NCBI GenBank assembly: GCA_937888485.1
Contig: CALAQQ010000133.1
Span: 1 to 22,587 of the forward strand
Origin: an uncultured Clostridia bacterium
GTDB taxonomy: Bacteria; Bacillota; Clostridia; Oscillospirales; Acutalibacteraceae
DNA length: 22,587 nucleotides
Reading direction: 5' to 3'
Of this stretch, positions 1 to 8,281 are shown piece by piece; position 1 is the first letter of the stretch; every line of letters starts with the position of its first letter. The translations under genes and the position numbers were made by a program. The notes beneath the pieces are model-generated. The model was not told the DNA's origin. It saw only the letters and a list, made by a program, of their open reading frames with translations, and made no database searches.

Positions 1-491
1 CAGAAATTATCACATTTACCATCTTCATCACGGTAGAATCTTGTGATTTTTTCTGCCGGAACACCAATTACTTTGTTCCAGATTTCAAATGCTTCATCAT
101 CTTCAAAATAGATAGATGGATATAATCTTTCAGGTTCCATACCAAGAACTTCTGTTAAGAATTCCCAGCTCCACTGAATTGCTTCTAATTTAAAATAATC
201 TCCAAAAGAGAAGTTACCTAACATTTCAAAGAATGTAAGGTGTCTTGCTGTTTTACCAACGTTTTCAATATCACCTGTTCTTACACATTTCTGGCAGGTT
301 GTCACACGGTTTCTTGGTGGGATTTCCTGTCCTGTAAAGTATGGTTTTAAAGGTGCCATACCTGCGTTGATTAATAAAAGTGAGTTATCATTATGAGGTA
401 CTAAAGAGAAGCTGTTCATTGACAAATGATCTTTTGATTCAAAAAACTCCAAGTACATTCTACGTAACTCGTTTACTCCATATGCTTTCAC
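1..491 (-). CDS. alaS: Alanyl-tRNA synthetase, N-terminal part (runs off the left edge)
   Basis: This is the first ~163 codons of a class II alanyl-tRNA synthetase, the cytoplasmic enzyme that charges tRNA-Ala. The start is a GTG at 491-489, preceded by a good ribosome binding site (GGAGGAAA); the protein begins (V/M)KAYGVNELRRMYLEFFES. The family-typical stretches LLINAGMAPLKPYFTG, RVTTCQKCVRTGDIENVG and ARHLTFFEMLGNFSFGDYFK belong to the adenylation domain, so identity is secure. The gene is cut only by the window edge. Its codons (TTA/TTG for Leu, CCA/CCT for Pro) look unlike genes further right, which favour CTT/CTC and CCC/CCG. This goes with the idea that positions 1 to ~900 have another source. 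A possible -10 (TATAAT on the minus strand) lies at 541-536 without a clear -35. Confidence 0.95.
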   Translation of the reverse strand, partial: MKAYGVNELRRMYLEFFESKDHLSMNSFSLVPHNDNSLLLINAGMAPLKPYFTGQEIPPRNRVTTCQKCVRTGDIENVGKTARHLTFFEMLGNFSFGDYFKLEAIQWSWEFLTEVLGMEPERLYPSIYFEDDEAFEIWNKVIGVPAEKITRFYRDEDGKCDNF

Positions 492-626
492 TACTATTTC
501 CTCCAATATTTATCATTTATTTCATACTATTTAGAATTATAATCTTCTTAACTTAATCCTAATAGTTTAATTTGCTTTATTATTCATCTTTTTCTCAAAT
601 ATTCAAAACAACTTGCTTTGAACCAT

Positions 627-1640
627 CTACTCTTCTATAGGATGATGTAATTCCTTTTCGAAAATCTCTCTGTTTTCTCTCTCTACTTTTAAGTATTCCT
701 TGTGAGCCGGATTCTTATAAAGTTTATCCTTATGTAATATATAAAGGGGAACAGAGATAAACAACATTCCACCAATAATATTACCTATGGTTACCGGTAA
801 CAAATTCCCAACCAGAAAATTAGGAATATTGACACTTGCAATCTGTTCTGCTGTCAAACTCTCTTTATAAGCTTTTAGCTTTTCTTCTAAAGCTGCTTCA
901 TTTATTCCTTCAAGCTCTGTAATCTGACTAATCGGCATAGAATGTTCGATATATTCAATCGTTCCGCTTTCATCGCCTATATAATATATTTTCACAACAC
1001 ATTCGCCTTTAATCAGAGCTTTGTTGTTTATGATTTTAACCTCACCGCAAATTGCACAAGCAGAAATATTCACAATCTGTGATGCTGCTGATTTTTCTTC
1101 GGGAATTTCAACAACCTCTCCTATGCTGAACGGTCTTTCGCAAACACCTGTCAATGATGTAAAATCATATTCGGCAGTCATCAGCTGAATTCCTGCGCCC
1201 TCAGATGAACATAAAACTTCTTCGTCACGCCTTTTAACCGCTTTGAAACAAAAACTCATCATTGCTCTGATATCAATTCTTCTCGGATTCACTGCTCTGC
1301 AATTGACATAATCCGTTTTTATCGTTACATTGACCGCAGAATCGGATGTTATTTTTGAAGATTCAATAAATTTCTGAACAGGATAGCTTTGTTCATAGCC
1401 CGAAATTTTTCCGTTATCACCGACATAGAGAATTCTGACAACAGCATTTGCATCCGCAGTTACTCTGCCCGAATTGTTCTGCACACCTGTAACGCAAGGA
1501 TTCACCGTACATTTAAGAATGCGCTGAATCTCAGGACAATAATCAGGAAGGCTTATATCCGCATCAAGCGACTGTTCGGCAGCAGATTCATAAACGGTTT
1601 CAAAAAAACCAAGCTTCATGGTTTCGCAATTAAGGTTCAT
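627..1640 (-). CDS. Chimeric ORF: DUF3794 spore-protein N-terminus fused in frame to a formate/nitrite transporter C-terminus
   Basis: A 337-residue ORF made of two unrelated parts. Residues 1 to ~248 are a DUF3794 protein (SipL/SpoVID-like spore morphogenesis family): MNLNCETMKLGFFETVYES, ADISLPDYCPEIQRILKC, then a second repeat ending in SMPISQITELEGINE. Such proteins are normally longer, usually with more DUF3794 repeats and often a LysM domain. Residues ~249-337 hold the last membrane helix of the FNT (FocA/NirC) formate/nitrite channel family, NFLVGNLLPVTIGNIIGG, plus a charged cytoplasmic tail. The switch lies near 895-905. The ATG at 1640 has a ribosome binding site (AAGGGGAGAA) seven bases upstream. 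Neither half is likely to work as in its family: the spore protein loses its C-terminus, and the transporter has only one of six helices. It is either a real fusion by deletion or an assembly chimera. Confidence 0.85.
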   Translation of the reverse strand: MNLNCETMKLGFFETVYESAAEQSLDADISLPDYCPEIQRILKCTVNPCVTGVQNNSGRVTADANAVVRILYVGDNGKISGYEQSYPVQKFIESSKITSDSAVNVTIKTDYVNCRAVNPRRIDIRAMMSFCFKAVKRRDEEVLCSSEGAGIQLMTAEYDFTSLTGVCERPFSIGEVVEIPEEKSAASQIVNISACAICGEVKIINNKALIKGECVVKIYYIGDESGTIEYIEHSMPISQITELEGINEAALEEKLKAYKESLTAEQIASVNIPNFLVGNLLPVTIGNIIGGMLFISVPLYILHKDKLYKNPAHKEYLKVERENREIFEKELHHPIEE

Positions 1641-1745
1641 AATGTTCTCCCCTTGTTTTTATTTTCAAACTAAATATATTCGCAACCTGTCCGAAATATG
1701 ACTCGAAAAAATTTTTCTTTATTTTAAAAAATTTTTAAAAATATA

Positions 1746-1774
1746 TTTACTTTTTTATTTTTATATATTATAAT
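1746..1774 (+). promoter_or_regulatory. Sigma-A-type promoter of the YdbC-like gene
   Basis: TTTACT (1746-1751), a 17-base spacer, then a perfect TATAAT (1769-1774), in a very AT-rich stretch. It lies 33 bases upstream of the start codon at 1807, which also has an AAAGGAG ribosome binding site at 1793-1799. Confidence 0.65.
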
Positions 1775-1806
1775 AAGCACGTATAAAACATGAAAGGAGC
1801 ACCGTC

Positions 1807-2022
1807 ATGCCCGAATTTACTTATGAAATCGTTGAATCCGTAGCAGTTCTTTCCGAAAATCCCAAGGGATGGACAAAGGAACTCAATCTTATCAGCTGGA
1901 ACGGAAGAGACCCCAAGTATGATATCCGTGAATGGGCACCCGACCATGAAAAAATGGGCAAGGGCGTTACCCTCAGCAAAGAAGAAATGACAGCACTTAA
2001 AGATGCAGTCAAAAACCTTTAA
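1807..2022 (+). CDS. YdbC-like / PC4-family ssDNA-binding protein
   Basis: A 71-residue protein that closely fits the bacterial YdbC branch of the PC4 (transcriptional coactivator p15) fold: EIVESVAVLSENPKGWTKELNLISWNGRDPKYDIREWAPDHEKMGKG, followed by a short C-terminal helix (LSKEEMTALKDAVKNL). Characterised relatives are small homodimers that bind single-stranded nucleic acid through a curved beta-sheet. The conserved KGWTKELN and WAPDHEKMGKG segments are what identify the family here. The length matches the family, the start has a good ribosome binding site, and it has its own promoter and terminator, so it is a single-gene unit. Its role in this organism is not shown by context. Confidence 0.88.
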   Translation: MPEFTYEIVESVAVLSENPKGWTKELNLISWNGRDPKYDIREWAPDHEKMGKGVTLSKEEMTALKDAVKNL

Positions 2023-2031
2023 TAAATCAAC

Positions 2032-2070
2032 TGGCTTTGCGGTTTAACTGCAAAGCCATTGTTCTTTTAA
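2032..2070 (+). terminator. Intrinsic terminator after the YdbC-like gene
   Basis: Stem TGGCTTTGC (2032-2040) pairs with GCAAAGCCA (2050-2058) around a nine-base loop, and is followed by TTGTTCTTTT. Confidence 0.85.
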
Positions 2071-2101
2071 TCTTTTATGATTTAATAAAGGAGGCGTATT
2101 C

Positions 2102-3607
2102 TTGAGTTCCAACACAGAAAAAGCACCCGAAAGACAGGTATCAGAGTTTAAGGTTTATGACAGAAGATATGTCGGCGCAAAAGAAACCTTCGCTTATCTT
2201 CTCAACGATTTTTCAAATGCGTTCAACATCGGTCAGTATACCGACCGTTTCATCTGGGATGTCGTTAAAATTGACTTCAAAACCAACGCTCTTGTAAGTC
2301 TGTTTACTGGTGCATGGGATATTATCAATGACCCTGTAATCGCAACAATCGTTGATAAAACAAGAACCCGTTGGGGTAAGTTCAGACCCTACCTTGTTGC
2401 GTTTCAGATTCCCATGACTCTTCTCGGCGCTCTTTATTGGTTAATTCCTTTTATTTTCCCCGGCACTTCGGGAACACATCTGCCGAAGCTTATCTATTAC
2501 TTTGCATTCAATGTTGTCAATGAAACAGCAGGCACATTTACAAGCATTGCAAAATCGGGATATATGACAACGGTGACACCGCATCCGAATGACCGAGCGA
2601 GACTGATAACCATGGCTGAGCTGTTAACGGGATTTATGGGCGAAGATATGCCGAACTACATAATGGGTGTTCTTATTGACCTTATAAATAACGGAGTTCT
2701 TAAATGGAAGCTTGAAAACGTTTTCCTTGCAATGGGTCTGGGAACAAGCATTATCTCCTGTGCATTCACTCTTTATTTCTTTTTCGTTTCAAGAGAAAGA
2801 GTTATGCAGTCAGTTGAAGCACCAAGTGTCAAGCAGGGTCTTAAGGCTGTAATTAACAATTATCCGGTTCTGCTTATCACCATTTCCGATTTTCTCGGAG
2901 GTTTCAGCGTAGGTTCAAGCAACACAAACTATTTTATTGACGTTCTCGGTTCCGCATCGCTTCTTACAATCCTCAATCTCCCCTCGGGAATAAACGGGAC
3001 ACTCAGCTACGGTTTTGTAAAACCAATAAGAGAGCGTTTCTCAACAAAGGCTATCTGGGTATTTGAAGACCTTTATACTCGTTTTTGGGTTATTCTGCTG
3101 TTCATTATTGGCTCGATAAACAAAAACTACGAAAAACGATTGCTCATGTGTATTCTTTTCGGTGTTCAGGCTTGGTTTGACAAATGGGCTTTCGGTATCA
3201 GAAAGGTTGTCAAAGCAGAGCTTTATAACGAAGCGATGGACTACTGTGAATGGAAAAACGGATACAGAGTTGAGGCAACAATCGGCGTTGCACGAAATCT
3301 TATCACCAAAATACAAAATGTTGCCATGACATCAATCAAGAGTCTTATTCTTGACGGAATCGGCTATACTCAGGGAATCACCGTCGGCACTCAGTCGGAT
3401 AAAACAAAATGGTGGCTGTTTGCTCTTTGCACCGGAATTCCGCAGATAACGGGTATTCTTGCGGTTATCCCGAAATTCCTCTATCCCCTTTCGGGAAGTC
3501 TGCGTGACAGAATGTATTCCGACCTTATGCAAAGAAGACACGAGATGAATGAAATCATGACACAGAAAAACAACGAAATTATAATATCAGTTAACGAAAG
3601 CGTATAA
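2102..3607 (+). CDS. Sugar:cation symporter of the GPH (MelB-like) MFS family
   Basis: A 501-residue polytopic membrane protein of the glycoside-pentoside-hexuronide:cation symporter family (MFS_2). The signature region is AWDIINDPVIATIVDKTRTRWGKFRPYL at about residues 70-100. It combines the conserved Asn-Asp-Pro and Asp of the cation site with the RWGKFRPYL cytoplasmic loop; several hydrophobic helices follow. The start is a TTG at 2102, supported by AAAGGAGG (2087-2094) seven bases upstream; there is no nearby ATG. The gene sits three bases before the Gfo/Idh/MocA oxidoreductase, so the two are probably co-transcribed: import of a sugar, sugar acid or polyol followed by oxidation. The substrate cannot be read from the sequence. 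I found no convincing promoter between the upstream terminator and this gene. Confidence 0.9.
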   Translation: MSSNTEKAPERQVSEFKVYDRRYVGAKETFAYLLNDFSNAFNIGQYTDRFIWDVVKIDFKTNALVSLFTGAWDIINDPVIATIVDKTRTRWGKFRPYLVAFQIPMTLLGALYWLIPFIFPGTSGTHLPKLIYYFAFNVVNETAGTFTSIAKSGYMTTVTPHPNDRARLITMAELLTGFMGEDMPNYIMGVLIDLINNGVLKWKLENVFLAMGLGTSIISCAFTLYFFFVSRERVMQSVEAPSVKQGLKAVINNYPVLLITISDFLGGFSVGSSNTNYFIDVLGSASLLTILNLPSGINGTLSYGFVKPIRERFSTKAIWVFEDLYTRFWVILLFIIGSINKNYEKRLLMCILFGVQAWFDKWAFGIRKVVKAELYNEAMDYCEWKNGYRVEATIGVARNLITKIQNVAMTSIKSLILDGIGYTQGITVGTQSDKTKWWLFALCTGIPQITGILAVIPKFLYPLSGSLRDRMYSDLMQRRHEMNEIMTQKNNEIIISVNESV

Positions 3608-3610
3608 ACT

Positions 3611-4891
3611 ATGGAACACAAACCCTTAAAAACAATAATTGTCGGCGGCGGTCACAGAAGTCTGACCTATGCAAACCTTGCAAATATTGAAAGCGACAAA
3701 ATGAAAATCGTCGGAGTTGCAGACCCCGACGAAAACAGAAGAAATTCAATTGCGAAGCTCTATGACATTCCTCCCGAAAGATGCTTTAAAACGGCAGAAG
3801 AGCTTGCTGAAGCACCCAGATTTGCCGATGCGGTCATCAACGGCACTATGGACCATGTTCATGTTAAAACAACCATTCCCCTTCTCAAAGCGGGATATGA
3901 CGTTCTTCTTGAAAAACCTTTTTCGGTCAACGAAAAAGAAGCAAGAGAACTTGTTGAAGCTGCAGAAAAATACGGCAGAAAAGTTATGGTCTGCTTTGTT
4001 CTTCGCTATGCACCGTTTTACATGAAAATAAAGGACTTGATTCTTGCAGGCGAAATCGGTGAAATAATCAGCATTCAGATGAGCGAATTCGTAAGCTATC
4101 ATCATATGTCAACGAGCCATGTCAGAGGAAAATGGAACAATTCCGAAAAATGCCACAGTTCAATGCTTCTTGCGAAATGCTGCCATGATATTGACATCAT
4201 GATGTGGCTGATGAGCGAAACAAAGCCGATGCTTGTTTCAAGCTTCGGATGCAACAAACAGTTCGTAAAAGAAAATGCACCTGAAAACTCGGGCACAAGA
4301 TGTCTTGTTGACTGCCCTTTGGTTGATGAATGCCTTTATTCTGCAAAGAGAATTTATCTTGACCACCCCGACAGATGGTCGTTCTACGTATGGGATGCAC
4401 TTGAGCATCTCGAAAATCCGACAATCGAGGATAAAACCGAGCTTCTCAAGACAAGTCCCTACGGCATCTGTGCTTACAAGAGTGATAACAATGTTGTTGA
4501 CCATCAGACAGTCAGCGTTATGTTTGAAAACGGCGCAACGGGCACTCACAACATGGTAGGCGGCACAAGTAACGGTACAAGAACAATCCATATTACTGGT
4601 ACAAAAGGTATTATCAAGGGAGATTTTGAAAAAGGCAGATTCACCCTTTCAAAGATTGACCCCAGACCGGGCTGTGAGCATGATGATACCGTTTTCGATA
4701 TGAAAGTCGGTGATGACACTCATGGCGGCGGAGACCTTGACCTTGTAAGAGATTTTGTTGCTTATGCAAGAGGTGAAGAACCTTCCGTTTCATGCACATC
4801 AATTACAGACTCTCTCGCAGGACATCTTGTTGTTTTCCTTGCAGATAAGTCAAGAGAAAACAACGGCATCCCCGAAAAAGTAATTTTATAA
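3611..4891 (+). CDS. Gfo/Idh/MocA-family NAD(P)-dependent oxidoreductase
   Basis: A 426-residue cytoplasmic dehydrogenase. The N-terminal Rossmann fold has the nucleotide-binding loop VGGGHRSLTYANLA (residues ~12-25) and VADPDENRR at the end of beta-2. It continues to the family's LLEKPFSV (EKP motif, Lys for substrate/proton relay) and a CCHDIDIMMWL segment holding the catalytic-type His-Asp. The C-terminal domain is the usual open sheet. A Cys cluster, CLVDCPLVDECLYSAKRIY (about residues 230-250), is an insertion that could bind metal. The ATG at 3611 lies three bases after the symporter stop and has no clear ribosome binding site, so translation may be coupled. The reaction is probably oxidation or epimerisation of the imported sugar or polyol. 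Substrate unknown. Confidence 0.9.
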   Translation: MEHKPLKTIIVGGGHRSLTYANLANIESDKMKIVGVADPDENRRNSIAKLYDIPPERCFKTAEELAEAPRFADAVINGTMDHVHVKTTIPLLKAGYDVLLEKPFSVNEKEARELVEAAEKYGRKVMVCFVLRYAPFYMKIKDLILAGEIGEIISIQMSEFVSYHHMSTSHVRGKWNNSEKCHSSMLLAKCCHDIDIMMWLMSETKPMLVSSFGCNKQFVKENAPENSGTRCLVDCPLVDECLYSAKRIYLDHPDRWSFYVWDALEHLENPTIEDKTELLKTSPYGICAYKSDNNVVDHQTVSVMFENGATGTHNMVGGTSNGTRTIHITGTKGIIKGDFEKGRFTLSKIDPRPGCEHDDTVFDMKVGDDTHGGGDLDLVRDFVAYARGEEPSVSCTSITDSLAGHLVVFLADKSRENNGIPEKVIL

Positions 4892-4894
4892 ATG

Positions 4895-4940
4895 CAAAAA
4901 TCTCCTCTGTCATTACGGCAGAGGAGATAATTTTATTTAC
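4895..4940. terminator. Bidirectional terminator between oxidoreductase and trxB
   Basis: Perfect nine-base stem TCTCCTCTG (4901-4909) / CAGAGGAGA (4919-4927). It is followed by TAATTTTATTT on the plus strand, and by TTTTTGCATT on the minus strand. It serves both convergent transcripts. Confidence 0.88.
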
Positions 4941-5841
4941 TGTCTATATATCTGCAAGCTGCAAGTGCGGCAACAGAGCCGTCTGCAGCTGCGGTTGTTA
5001 TCTGTCTTATCTGCTTTTTGCGGCAGTCGCCTGCAACAAAAACGCCTTCTGTTTTGGTAAGACAGCTTTCATCGGAATCAATATATCCCCATTCGTCAAG
5101 ACCTGCAATCTCTTCAAACATCTTGTTGTTGGGAATAAGACCGATTGCAACGAAAAGTCCGTTAACCCTGAGTTCGCTTTCCGAACCGTCAGCTTCCTTG
5201 CGGAGAGTGAGGCTTTCAAGCGAACCTTCACCGTTGAGTGAGGAAATGACCGTGCCCATTATGAACTCAACGTTATCCTTTTCCTTAAGCTTTTCAACGA
5301 GTCTTGCTTCGCCCGTGAAATAATCAAGATTCTGGATAACATAGACTTTTTCGCATCCGTCAGAAAGAAGAACAGCTTCCTGTAAAGCAGAGTTTCCGCC
5401 GCCCAAAACAGCTACTGTCTGTCCTTTAAAGAATGCACCGTCACAAACCGCACAGTATGAGATACCTCCACCGACAAGCTCGTTTTCGTTGGGAAGTCCT
5501 GTCTGTCTGTGCTTAACACCCGTTGCAATGATAACAGCCTTGGCTTCATGCTCGCCGTCTTCGGTTACAACCGTTTTGGTGTCACCGTTATCACGGATTC
5601 CGGTTACAGTTTCCATTTCGATATCTGCACCCTGATTAATAACCTGGTCAACAAGCTTATCGGCAAATTCATTACCGCTCATTGATGCAAATCCCGGATA
5701 GTTCTCAATCTGCGGAGAGAAGGTTATCTGACCGCCGAAAGTAGCTTTTTCAAGAACAAGAACTGATTTATCTGCGCGCAGTGCATAGAGCGCTGCGGTT
5801 AAACCCGCAGGTCCTGCACCTATAACTATAATATCATGCAT
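4933..5841 (-). CDS. trxB: Thioredoxin-disulfide reductase-like flavoprotein, lacking the NADPH motif
   Basis: A 302-residue FAD protein of the low-molecular-weight thioredoxin reductase family. It has the FAD-binding IIVIGAGPAGLTAALYA at residues 4-20, the redox-active CAVCDG (Cys130, Cys133), the second dinucleotide fold VAVLGGGNSALQEA (~143-156), and the C-terminal FAD motif GVFVAGDCRKKQIRQITTAAADG. Where NADPH-dependent enzymes carry HRRxxxR, this one has VIQNLDYFTGEA, so cofactor use may differ (NADH, or a reduced ferredoxin/flavodoxin as in clostridial pyridine-nucleotide-independent relatives). It starts 13 bases after the nrdD stop, with AAGGAATG as ribosome binding site, so it is in the nrdD operon. 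The likely job is to reduce thioredoxins, including the thioredoxin-like domain fused to NrdD. Confidence 0.92.
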   Translation of the reverse strand: MHDIIVIGAGPAGLTAALYALRADKSVLVLEKATFGGQITFSPQIENYPGFASMSGNEFADKLVDQVINQGADIEMETVTGIRDNGDTKTVVTEDGEHEAKAVIIATGVKHRQTGLPNENELVGGGISYCAVCDGAFFKGQTVAVLGGGNSALQEAVLLSDGCEKVYVIQNLDYFTGEARLVEKLKEKDNVEFIMGTVISSLNGEGSLESLTLRKEADGSESELRVNGLFVAIGLIPNNKMFEEIAGLDEWGYIDSDESCLTKTEGVFVAGDCRKKQIRQITTAAADGSVAALAACRYIDSK

Positions 5842-5854
5842 TATAAGTCATTCC

Positions 5855-8245
5855 TTAAACTGCTGCACCCTTTGCAGCTTCAATGAATTTTTTGATTTCG
5901 GAAACACCTGCATACTTGACTGCCTCACCGTTTGATACAACAACAAGTGTGGGAGCCTGCTTAACACCAAGCTGCATTGCAAGAGCTTCGTTCTCATATG
6001 CCATAAGTTCCTGAACAGCGATTTCTGCCTTTCCAAGGAGAGAAAGTGCTACCTTGCAGTTGGGGCAGGTTGCTGTTTTGAAGAGATAGATGCCGTCTGC
6101 CAGACCGCAACCCATATCGTCAAAATCGTCAAGGTTTGCCTTAAGTGCCGATGCTGATTTCTTATGCTTTGAAATATCGGATTCTGCGATATTATAAACT
6201 TTACGCTCTTTGTATTCCTGTGACTTACCGTCATTCCAGTTCTGAACGGGTCTGTAATAACCTGTAATACGGCTGTAAACTTCTGTTGTTTCACCGCATT
6301 CGGGGCAAGTGTAAACTTCGCCTGCGATGTAACCGTGGTTCTTACATACGGAATAAGTGGGTGAAAGAGTATAATAAGGAAGCTTGTAGTTTTCTGCAAT
6401 CTTTCTTACGAGATTTGCAGCAGCCTTCCAATCGGGAAGCTTTTCGCCAAGGAAAGCATGGAAAACAGTACCGGATGTGTAAAGAGTCTGGAGTTCATCC
6501 TGGATATCAAGAGCTTCAAAGATATCCTCTGTGTAACTAACGGGAAGATGTGAGCTGTTGGTATAGTAAGGAGTTTCTTCTGATGCAGTGATAATACCGG
6601 GATAACGTTTAACGTCATGCTTTGCAAGACGGTAGGATGTTGACTCTGCAGGAGTTGCTTCAAGGTTATAAAGATCACCGTATTCTTCCTGATAGTCGGA
6701 AAGGCGTTCTCTCATGTGGTTAAGAACATCCTGAGCAAACTTCTGAGTCTTTTCGTGAGTCATATCTGCACGGAGCCAGTTCGCATTAAGACCAACTTCG
6801 TTCATACCGACAAGACCGATTGTTGAGAAATGATTATTGAATGTTCCGAGATATCTCTTTGTGTAGGGATAGAGACCTTCTTCAAGAAGCTTTGTGATGA
6901 TGGTACGCTTAATCTTGAGCGAACGGGCGGAAATATCCATCATCTTATCAAGTCTTCTGTAAAAGTCTGCCTCGTTTTCAGCGAGATATGCAATTCTGGG
7001 AAGATTGATTGTTACAACGCCGACTGAACCTGTGCTTTCACCGCTTCCGAAGAAACCGCCGCTCTTCTTGCGAAGTTCACGAAGGTCAAGACGGAGACGG
7101 CAGCACATCGAACGGACATCGCTGGGTTCCATGTCGCTGTTAACATAGTTTGAGAAATAGGGTGTGCCGTATTTTGAGGTCATTTCAAAGAGAAGCTTGT
7201 TGTTCTCTGTTTCTGACCAGTCAAAGTCTGCAGTAATCGAATATGTGGGAATGGGATACTGGAAGCCTCTGCCGTTAGCATCGCCTTCAATCATGATTTC
7301 AATGAAAGCTTTGTTAATCATATCCATTTCGGCTTTGCAGTCTTTATACTTGAAATCCATTTCCTTGCCGCCTACGATAGCATTCTGCTCAGCAAGGTCA
7401 GCGGGAACGGTCCAGTCGAGAGTAATGTTTGAGAAGGGAGCCTGAGTACCCCAACGGCTGGGTGTGTTAACACCGAAAACGAAGGATTCGATGCACTTCT
7501 TAACCTGCTCATAAGTAAGGTTGTCAACCTTAACGAAAGGAGCAAGATAGGTGTCAAAGGATGAGAATGCCTGCGCACCAGCCCATTCATTCTGCATGAT
7601 ACCGAGGAAGTTCACCATCTGGTTGCAAAGAGTTGCAAGATGGCTTGCGGGAGCAGAGGTAATCTTGCCTGTTACGCCGCCGAGACCTTCCTGAATGAGC
7701 TGTTTAAGTGACCAGCCTGCACAGTAACCTGTAAGCATAGAGAGGTCATGAAGATGGATATCGGCATTTCTGTGTGCATTGGCAATTTCGTCATCATAGA
7801 TTTCAGAAAGCCAATAGTTAGCTGTTATAGCACCGGAGTTGCTGAGAATAAGACCGCCTACCGAATAAGTAACGGTTGAATTCTCCTTAACTCTCCAGTC
7901 AGTTACGTTAACATAGCTGTTAACAAGCTCTTTATAGTCGAGGATTGTTGACTTGAGGTTACGGAGTTTTTCACGCTGTCTGCGGTAAAGGATATATGCC
8001 TTTGCTATATCTGCATAACCAGCCTGAATAAGAACAGACTCAACGCTGTCCTGAACATCTTCAACAGCAATTAAATTATTCTGGATTTTGGGTTCGAAAT
8101 CTGCGGTTACTTTGAGTGCAAGGAAATCAATTGTTGAGGGATGATACTGCTTTTCCTGGGATTCAAATGCCTTTTTGATAGCTTCTGCGATTTTGGTAAT
8201 ATTGAATTCTGCGATTTTACCGTCTCTTTTGATTACCTGATACAT
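5855..8245 (-). CDS. nrdD: Anaerobic (class III) ribonucleoside-triphosphate reductase with fused C-terminal thioredoxin-like domain
   Basis: A 796-residue glycyl-radical enzyme that makes deoxyribonucleotides without oxygen. It begins with an ATP-cone allosteric domain (YQVIKRDGKIAEFNITKIAEAI). The catalytic barrel has GYCAGWSLKQL and SMCCRLRLDLREL, which contain the active-site Cys candidates, and GSVGVVTINLPRIA. A zinc-ribbon with C634, H637, C647 and C650 follows, then the glycyl-radical site RITGYYRPV (Gly662). Residues ~717-796 are an extra thioredoxin/glutaredoxin-like domain with CPNC (727-730) and a cis-Pro-type QAPTL; canonical NrdD ends soon after the glycine. Directly downstream is trxB and upstream is the activase nrdG. 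The start ATG has AAAGGAAAA as ribosome binding site. The promoter region carries NrdR boxes. Confidence 0.96.
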   Translation of the reverse strand: MYQVIKRDGKIAEFNITKIAEAIKKAFESQEKQYHPSTIDFLALKVTADFEPKIQNNLIAVEDVQDSVESVLIQAGYADIAKAYILYRRQREKLRNLKSTILDYKELVNSYVNVTDWRVKENSTVTYSVGGLILSNSGAITANYWLSEIYDDEIANAHRNADIHLHDLSMLTGYCAGWSLKQLIQEGLGGVTGKITSAPASHLATLCNQMVNFLGIMQNEWAGAQAFSSFDTYLAPFVKVDNLTYEQVKKCIESFVFGVNTPSRWGTQAPFSNITLDWTVPADLAEQNAIVGGKEMDFKYKDCKAEMDMINKAFIEIMIEGDANGRGFQYPIPTYSITADFDWSETENNKLLFEMTSKYGTPYFSNYVNSDMEPSDVRSMCCRLRLDLRELRKKSGGFFGSGESTGSVGVVTINLPRIAYLAENEADFYRRLDKMMDISARSLKIKRTIITKLLEEGLYPYTKRYLGTFNNHFSTIGLVGMNEVGLNANWLRADMTHEKTQKFAQDVLNHMRERLSDYQEEYGDLYNLEATPAESTSYRLAKHDVKRYPGIITASEETPYYTNSSHLPVSYTEDIFEALDIQDELQTLYTSGTVFHAFLGEKLPDWKAAANLVRKIAENYKLPYYTLSPTYSVCKNHGYIAGEVYTCPECGETTEVYSRITGYYRPVQNWNDGKSQEYKERKVYNIAESDISKHKKSASALKANLDDFDDMGCGLADGIYLFKTATCPNCKVALSLLGKAEIAVQELMAYENEALAMQLGVKQAPTLVVVSNGEAVKYAGVSEIKKFIEAAKGAAV

Positions 8246-8281
8246 ACCGTCTTTTCCTTTCGTTTTTTATATGTGAATTAA

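Noticed and set aside
3041..4591. Several minus-strand frames of 64-119 residues over the symporter and oxidoreductase genes.
   Set aside because: They lie antisense to strongly conserved genes, with no ribosome binding sites and no recognisable domains.
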